Part shown: positions 16,788 through 20,915 of the stretch, in pieces
How positions within the stretch are numbered: the first letter of the stretch is position 1
Layout: each line of letters opens with the position of its first letter
DNA from: an uncultured Bacteroidales bacterium
Lineage (GTDB): Bacteria > Bacteroidota > Bacteroidia > Bacteroidales > Paludibacteraceae
Assembly (NCBI GenBank): GCA_903912795.1
Contig: CAIWIS010000471.1
Span: 1-20,915, forward strand
Length of the DNA stretch: 20,915 nucleotides
Direction of reading: 5' to 3'
The notes under the pieces: model-generated
What the model was told of the DNA's origin: nothing
The model's database searches: none
Seen by the model: only the letters and a program-made list of their open reading frames with translations
Position numbers and translations under genes: made by a program

Positions 16788-19574
16788 TTAATTGGCTTTA
16801 ATGCTAAAATTCTTTGCTCCGGCATTTTTCAACACATAATAATCCAATTCGGAGCGGTTTATTATTTCTTCCACCTTTTTGCCCCCCAATTCGTAACGCA
16901 AGGTGTACGAACTTGCATGTTCCGCAGGAGTAATACTCAAAATAGTTTCTTTGCCCGATTTGAGTAGCCCGTTTACTTTAGCCTCGCCACGCAATGCCGA
17001 CAGTCCGGGTGTTACTTCCAATATTTCGCTCCACTCGCTTGGATTAGCCCCAAATTGAGTGGCATTATTCACCTGAACATAGTATTTTTTTCCAGCCTCC
17101 AGCCCATTTACCTTAAATGCCCCAAAGGTAATTCCGGTCAAGGCTTTCCAGCTCGACTCAACTGCTGGTGTTGTTGTGTAACGAGCCTTGTAGAATGTAT
17201 CCGAAAACACCCAACCGATACCAACATTACAACCATCGGCCGTAGGCACAACTCCCCAAACAACTGGTGGAAGTGTTTTGTATCCATTTTCGGGAACAAT
17301 GGTAACAGGTGCCGAAGCCTCACCTTCGCCTGCTCCATTTATTCCCACCACCGAAATCTGCACCTGAACATTTACAGGTAAGGATTTGAGATCAATATAA
17401 TGGTCGATGGTGCGAGTTGTGGTTTTTGTTTCGCCTTTAACGGTATATTTCAGAGCATATTCGCTACAAAATTCATTTTTCTCAAAAACCACACGTACCG
17501 AACGGCAAGCTGCGATTACCGCCTTTACTTTGGGTGCAGCAGGTTTGGCTATAAAAATTGTTGTATCTTTTACATTATAACCCATTGGAGATAAGACACT
17601 TATTTTCAAGTGAGATACAGTTTCATTTTTTGTCCACGTAGTACTAAAACTGAGCGTTTTATCTCCTGGTTTAATCGTAGGTAGATTGATAAATGAACCT
17701 TGATTCGTAGAGCCGTCTTTGGCTTTTATTTCCCATATTAATTTATAACCTGTCAGCGTAAATGCCGGAATATCGATTATTCCGCGAGGCGTTATGCTTA
17801 TGGATGTAGTAACCTGCGACCCGACTTCTGTATTTTTCACGTCCAATGCACTTACCGGCGCATAAAAATCCTTCATTTGCTCGTAGCATCGTTTCTTATT
17901 GCGGTAATTATCCACCACACCCCATTGGCGATTTTGATGTACAGGCGTTGCCGTGCTTGGGTTAGGCGACTGATAACGACTACGATAATCGTTGTAAGTC
18001 CACACCGAGTAACCGCTCAAATATTCTTTCGCTGCAAAACCGGTTACTACAAAGTTTTTGTATTTTGTATTGTTGGGCGTATCGTAAATCAGGTTCCCCT
18101 GCTCTATACCATAACCACCATATTCGGTCATAAATATCGCTTTGTCAGGATAGGCTTCAGCCAATTTATCCAGCCCTTTTTCGTAGTTCCAATACTTATT
18201 AATCCAAATCATATCGCCGTATTTAGCAGCATCATCCGCCTGATAATCTGCCGTATTCGATACATAAGTCACCAAGCGGGTTGAATCTAAATTTTGCTTG
18301 ATATGCTTGATTATAGACTCTACATACTCGTTAATTTGCGGTTGCGTATTTTTGTCGCCCATTTCGTTGCCCACACTCCAGCCAATAACCGAAGCATGAT
18401 TATATTGCTGTTGAATAAGCTTGCGGGCAAACTCGCGCGGCTCAGGGCTGGTTGGATTCATAAAATGCGACCAATTGTTGAATTCTGAAATCACCATAAT
18501 TCCTTTTTCGTCCAGATAATCCATTACTTCCTCGGGCAACGGACGATGCGAAAGACGTGTGAATGTACACCCTAATTCCTTCATTTGGTCAATATCCTGC
18601 TTGTAACGCCATACGGGCAATGTATTGGCAGTCAACCTGTCATCGGCCACCCAGTTATAACCGGTCATACGCACCACTTCGCCGTTGAGCCACATTTTAC
18701 GACCCAATGTAGTTAATTTTCGAATACCAAAACGGTCAGTTAAAGTGGAAAGTATCTTTTTATCGGCCGATAAACTTACTTCGGAAATGTATAAATTGGG
18801 GTAGTCGAAATGCCAAAACTTAGTTTGTTTTTTGGAAAGTTGAAAGCTAAAAAGCGTTGATGTTTCTTGTCCGGAAGCTACAGTTAACTCCATTGCTTTT
18901 GCCGCCATTAGCTTTTTTCCTTCGTAAATAATGGTCGGTATACAGCTCACTTGTTGTTCCTTTTCTGAATCATTTTTGATAAAAACGCGCACGCTCACTT
19001 TCGATGTGCCCGTGCTAAAATCTGGCGTTGCCACCACTTCCTGACGTAAAATATGAACCGGCTCAACAATACTCAACGTTACAGGCCGACGAATGCCACC
19101 CCAATTGATATAAGCACCCCAACTCAGGCTGTTATTCACTTCTACGGCTAAGGTATTCTTTTGTTTCAGAAGGTCAGTAACATCATATTTATCGGAACAG
19201 TTTCCAACTAATTCATTGGCTACCAATTTATCATTCAGAAAAACCCGATAGCTCATGCTTACCGCCTCAAACTCTAAATAAACACGTTTTCCTGTTGCAG
19301 CAGGCGATTGAAAAGTGGTGCGATACCACGCCTTACCAATGTAGTTGGTCGTTTCGTTTTCGCTTTCCCAACTTCCGGGAACTTCGGTTTTGTTCCATGT
19401 TTTGTCATCGTAAACGGCCGAAAACCATTGCTGTGCTTCACCATTTTGCTGGGGGTCGGTTCTGAATTGCCAGAATCCGTTTAGCGAAATGCGTGTTTCG
19501 CCGGAAGTAAACCGTCCGGCACTAAGTGTTTGCAAGAGAAGGAGAAATACGATTGTGGAGTAAAGTGATTTCAT
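16788..19574 (-). CDS. GH2 family glycosidase (beta-galactosidase type) with C-terminal Fn3-like domains
   Basis: The 928-residue protein has a signal peptide (1-19) and the classic GH2 layout: sugar-binding jelly roll (about 27-170), immunoglobulin-like sandwich (172-285) and TIM barrel (286-580). The acid/base E404 sits in SVGNEMGD and the nucleophile E484 in FMTEYGGYG. After about residue 600 come an immunoglobulin-like module and two or three Fn3-like repeats (from about 683 to the end). The last repeat stops at NFSIKAN, somewhat short of a full Fn3 domain. GH2 members include beta-galactosidases, beta-mannosidases and beta-glucuronidases; the neighbouring GH86-like enzyme favours beta-galactosidase. 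No T9SS tail is present, so it is probably periplasmic or membrane-associated. It is the first gene of the locus, with a predicted promoter and a LacI-type palindrome upstream. Confidence 0.88.
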   Translation of the reverse strand: MKSLYSTIVFLLLLQTLSAGRFTSGETRISLNGFWQFRTDPQQNGEAQQWFSAVYDDKTWNKTEVPGSWESENETTNYIGKAWYRTTFQSPAATGKRVYLEFEAVSMSYRVFLNDKLVANELVGNCSDKYDVTDLLKQKNTLAVEVNNSLSWGAYINWGGIRRPVTLSIVEPVHILRQEVVATPDFSTGTSKVSVRVFIKNDSEKEQQVSCIPTIIYEGKKLMAAKAMELTVASGQETSTLFSFQLSKKQTKFWHFDYPNLYISEVSLSADKKILSTLTDRFGIRKLTTLGRKMWLNGEVVRMTGYNWVADDRLTANTLPVWRYKQDIDQMKELGCTFTRLSHRPLPEEVMDYLDEKGIMVISEFNNWSHFMNPTSPEPREFARKLIQQQYNHASVIGWSVGNEMGDKNTQPQINEYVESIIKHIKQNLDSTRLVTYVSNTADYQADDAAKYGDMIWINKYWNYEKGLDKLAEAYPDKAIFMTEYGGYGIEQGNLIYDTPNNTKYKNFVVTGFAAKEYLSGYSVWTYNDYRSRYQSPNPSTATPVHQNRQWGVVDNYRNKKRCYEQMKDFYAPVSALDVKNTEVGSQVTTSISITPRGIIDIPAFTLTGYKLIWEIKAKDGSTNQGSFINLPTIKPGDKTLSFSTTWTKNETVSHLKISVLSPMGYNVKDTTIFIAKPAAPKVKAVIAACRSVRVVFEKNEFCSEYALKYTVKGETKTTTRTIDHYIDLKSLPVNVQVQISVVGINGAGEGEASAPVTIVPENGYKTLPPVVWGVVPTADGCNVGIGWVFSDTFYKARYTTTPAVESSWKALTGITFGAFKVNGLEAGKKYYVQVNNATQFGANPSEWSEILEVTPGLSALRGEAKVNGLLKSGKETILSITPAEHASSYTLRYELGGKKVEEIINRSELDYYVLKNAGAKNFSIKAN

Positions 19575-19627
19575 CTATTTTAATGACTAAAAGGTTTCAA
19601 ATCATCCATCGAAATGGATACAGGGAA

Positions 19628-19659
19628 CAAATATACCTAAACCAAGTCATATTTATCAA
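19628..19659 (-). promoter_or_regulatory. Predicted Bacteroidota promoter of the GH2 gene
   Basis: On the minus strand TTG (19659-19657) is followed 21 bases later by TATATTTG (19635-19628). This fits the TTG-N17-23-TAnnTTTG pattern described for Bacteroidota housekeeping promoters. Transcription would begin near 19620, giving a leader of about 45 bases before the GH2 ATG at 19574. Confidence 0.5.
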
Positions 19660-19709
19660 TTTCACAGCCAATAAACCACTAAAAACCGATATAAAAACAA
19701 CAAAAATCC

Positions 19710-19725
19710 TTGTAAACGTTTACGA
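19710..19725. promoter_or_regulatory. LacI-family-type operator palindrome upstream of GH2
   Basis: The sequence is TTGTAAACGTTTACGA, with a perfect 14-base core TCGTAAACGTTTACAA-like palindrome (TGTAAACGTTTAC plus one mismatch at the edge). It shares the CG-centred core with the two sites at 79-124. It lies 50 bases upstream of the -33 element rather than over the promoter. That geometry suits activation, looping repression or control from another start site. Confidence 0.55.
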
Positions 19726-19795
19726 AAATGGGATGGAATTAATGGAGTAACGGAGCGACAAAACTTTATGACTTATACATGAAAAAATATTTAAA

Positions 19796-20038
19796 GCTAC
19801 AGCGTAGCGTAACCTTTGTAGAATTAATAGAACCCCAAAACCACATAGGTGCGGAGCACCGAGATATTTTTAATATGCAAATCAGGAGATTTGCTTCTAC
19901 CGCGACATAGGCAAAGAGCCAATGCCGAGCCTTTTGGTTTACAAGTTACGCCGAGCAAGGGCCGACTTTTAGCAGGACGTAGGCGAAGCTAATGCCCAGC
20001 TCAGCGCTCGATTATATGCTACGGGGAGCTGAGCAGGG
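19796..20038. repeat. Chain of short hairpins, likely an intergenic repeat element
   Basis: Five stem-loops follow one another: GCTAC-AGC-GTAGC (19796-19808); GGTGC-GGA-GCACC (19848-19860); GCAAATC-AGGA-GATTTGC (19877-19894); TTAGC...GCTAA (19969-19973/19988-19992), which can be enclosed by GGGC/GCCC (19959-19962/19994-19997); and an 11-base stem with one mismatch (19995-20005/20028-20038). The GC content is well above that of the flanks and no ORF explains it. From memory, blocks with the GGTGCGGAGCACC-type hairpin recur between genes in Bacteroidota genomes, but I could not search for copies here. The last hairpin lies 13 bases after the sigma-like stop and could act as its terminator, although no T-run follows. 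Confidence 0.55.
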
Positions 20039-20051
20039 AATTCTTATACTT

Positions 20052-20645
20052 TTATTCTTTTATAAATTCCTTGTACTTCTTCAATCCTCTTGATACTTTT
20101 TGTCTTAATGATTCTTTTGTGTAGTTGGAGTATTCAGCTAAAGATCGAATTTTTTCGTACGAATAGTTTTTGATAATTCGTAGCTCCAATAATTTGACTG
20201 ATTCAAGTTCTGATTTTAAAAAAGCTTCTATGTCATTTTTACCATCATATAAATCTTTAAATAAATTACCACTTGGTTGATTAAGATACTTTGGTACAAA
20301 AGTAATACCTTCAGCCTTATCAATATTTGATGTTGATGGTACCCTAATAATAAATTCAATTGCTTTACGAAGCGTTATTACATACATGTAATTGAAAAAA
20401 TCTCTTTCTGTTTTAAAATACATTTCCTTACGGTTATTGATATTTAAAAGTAAAACCAAAATAGCTTCGTGATAACAGTCTGTAGCCATTTCTACATGAC
20501 AACTGAATTTGAATTTTATAATGTCAATAATTTTATCATGAAACTTATTACATAGTCTATTGAACATTATTTCAAATTCTTTTTCTTTACCATGTTCAAA
20601 AGCTTCTATAAGTGGATACCAGATTTTCTCTTCAAAACTAGACAT
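20052..20645 (-). CDS. Sigma-70-family (ECF-like) RNA polymerase sigma factor
   Basis: I choose ATG 20645 (197 residues). The frame also opens with GTG at 20693, but a TAAATTTG promoter-like element at 20668-20661 lies between the two, so the GTG would fall inside the promoter. The N-terminal half resembles a divergent sigma region 2 (MFNRLCNKFHDKIIDIIKFK, then FKTERDFFNYMYVITLRKAI). The C-terminal 60 residues resemble region 4 with a helix-turn-helix (LLELRIIKNYSYEKIRSLAE, then YTKESLRQKVSRGLKKYKEF). It is short, cytoplasmic and has no signal peptide. No anti-sigma factor is adjacent in the window. It is separated from the glycosidase operon by 477 bases and the hairpin chain, so a link to the operon is possible but not shown. 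The similarity is distant, and a phage- or plasmid-type sigma-like regulator is an alternative. Confidence 0.7.
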   Translation of the reverse strand: MSSFEEKIWYPLIEAFEHGKEKEFEIMFNRLCNKFHDKIIDIIKFKFSCHVEMATDCYHEAILVLLLNINNRKEMYFKTERDFFNYMYVITLRKAIEFIIRVPSTSNIDKAEGITFVPKYLNQPSGNLFKDLYDGKNDIEAFLKSELESVKLLELRIIKNYSYEKIRSLAEYSNYTKESLRQKVSRGLKKYKEFIKE

Positions 20646-20660
20646 AAGTTGTATTTTTTG

Positions 20661-20696
20661 CAAATTTATATTTTTTTTTCTGCTTACAGTCACAAA
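20661..20696 (-). promoter_or_regulatory. Possible promoter of the sigma-like gene
   Basis: On the minus strand TTTG (20696-20693) is followed 24 bases later by TAAATTTG (20668-20661). The -7 element matches the consensus, but the spacing is one base longer than the usual 17-23. It would give a very short leader before ATG 20645. Confidence 0.35.
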
Positions 20697-20767
20697 TTCG
20701 CATTTTTGTCTATCTAATTATTGTCTATTAAAAATATAAATTGAAGAAAAAGAATTTTTGCTGAATG

Positions 20768-20800
20768 TTTTGGTTAATTAAAAAGAATTACATATACTTG
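20768..20800 (+). promoter_or_regulatory. Possible rightward promoter toward the window edge
   Basis: On the plus strand TTTTG (20768-20772) is followed after 20 bases by TATACTTG (20793-20800), one mismatch from TAnnTTTG. It points to a gene that would start beyond the right edge, divergent from the sigma-like gene. No ORF begins inside the remaining 115 bases. Confidence 0.3.
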
Positions 20801-20804
20801 TTTT

Positions 20805-20827
20805 TTGTGTGTTAATTAAACACACAA
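20805..20827. repeat. Perfect palindrome at the predicted rightward start site
   Basis: Nine-base arms TTGTGTGTT (20805-20813) and AACACACAA (20819-20827) flank AATTA. The palindrome sits where transcription from the TATACTTG element would begin, so an operator is more likely than a terminator; no T-run follows in either direction. The rest of the right end (20828-20915) shows no gene. Confidence 0.4.
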
Positions 20828-20915
20828 TCGTTCTTTGACATGTTGGACAATTTACAGCTCACCACTAAACTATTAACAATGTGCTGTTTACAGCCTTAAC
20901 AATTTAATAAAATAA

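Larger units (their letters stand above)
19575..20051. other. Regulatory and hairpin-rich gap between sigma-like gene and GH2
   Basis: This 477-base gap has two parts. The GH2-proximal part (19575-19740) is AT-rich and carries the promoter and the LacI-type palindrome. The distal part (19741-20051) is richer in GC and holds a chain of hairpins. No credible ORF was found in it. Confidence 0.6.

Noticed and set aside
20834..20840. TTTGACA as a sigma-70 type -35 box near the right edge
   Set aside because: No -10 box follows at 16-18 bases, and Bacteroidota promoters do not use this consensus.
1..20915. Insertion sequences, CRISPR arrays, tRNA or rRNA genes
   Set aside because: No transposase-like protein, regularly spaced repeat-spacer units or tRNA/rRNA-like sequence was found; the only close direct repeat (77-126) is a pair of operators.

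Overview
The window looks like a chromosomal segment of a Bacteroidota bacterium that has a type IX secretion system (T9SS). The evidence is AT-rich DNA, start codons without Shine-Dalgarno sequences, TAnnTTTG-type promoter elements, and T9SS type A sorting domains at the C-termini of two proteins. No SusC/SusD pair, sulfatase, transposase, tRNA, rRNA or CRISPR array was seen. Every convincing gene is on the minus strand, so the locus reads from right to left.

Layout in transcription order: (1) a sigma-70-like factor (20052-20645); (2) a hairpin-rich, GC-richer intergenic block (19796-20038); (3) a LacI-type palindrome and a predicted promoter (19628-19725) in front of a GH2 enzyme (16788-19574) and a GH86-like endo-glycanase with a T9SS domain (14514-16718); (4) a twin pair of GH78 alpha-L-rhamnosidases (11064-14033 and 8314-11043) that form a GC-rich island; (5) a GH106 alpha-L-rhamnosidase (4653-7847); (6) a GH29 alpha-L-fucosidase interrupted by an in-frame TAA (2492-4291); (7) a five-bladed beta-propeller glycosidase (1327-2388); (8) a secreted PLC-X-domain phosphodiesterase with a T9SS-like tail (194-1312); (9) a strong intrinsic terminator (121-171); (10) two more LacI-type palindromes (79-94, 109-124), probably in front of the next operon beyond the left edge.

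Together the enzymes suggest extracellular or periplasmic breakdown of a complex glycan rich in rhamnose, fucose and beta-galactosyl residues. The phosphodiesterase is an unusual companion. One speculative reading is that the target is a GPI-anchored plant proteoglycan such as an arabinogalactan protein.

The locus also shows decay. Reading the gaps on the minus strand revealed a 65-codon C-terminal gene relic at 7905-8102, and a leader-plus-tail husk of what may have been a T9SS cargo gene at 4352-4650. With the GH29 nonsense codon and the GC-rich GH78 twins, this suggests a cluster remodelled by insertion and deletion.
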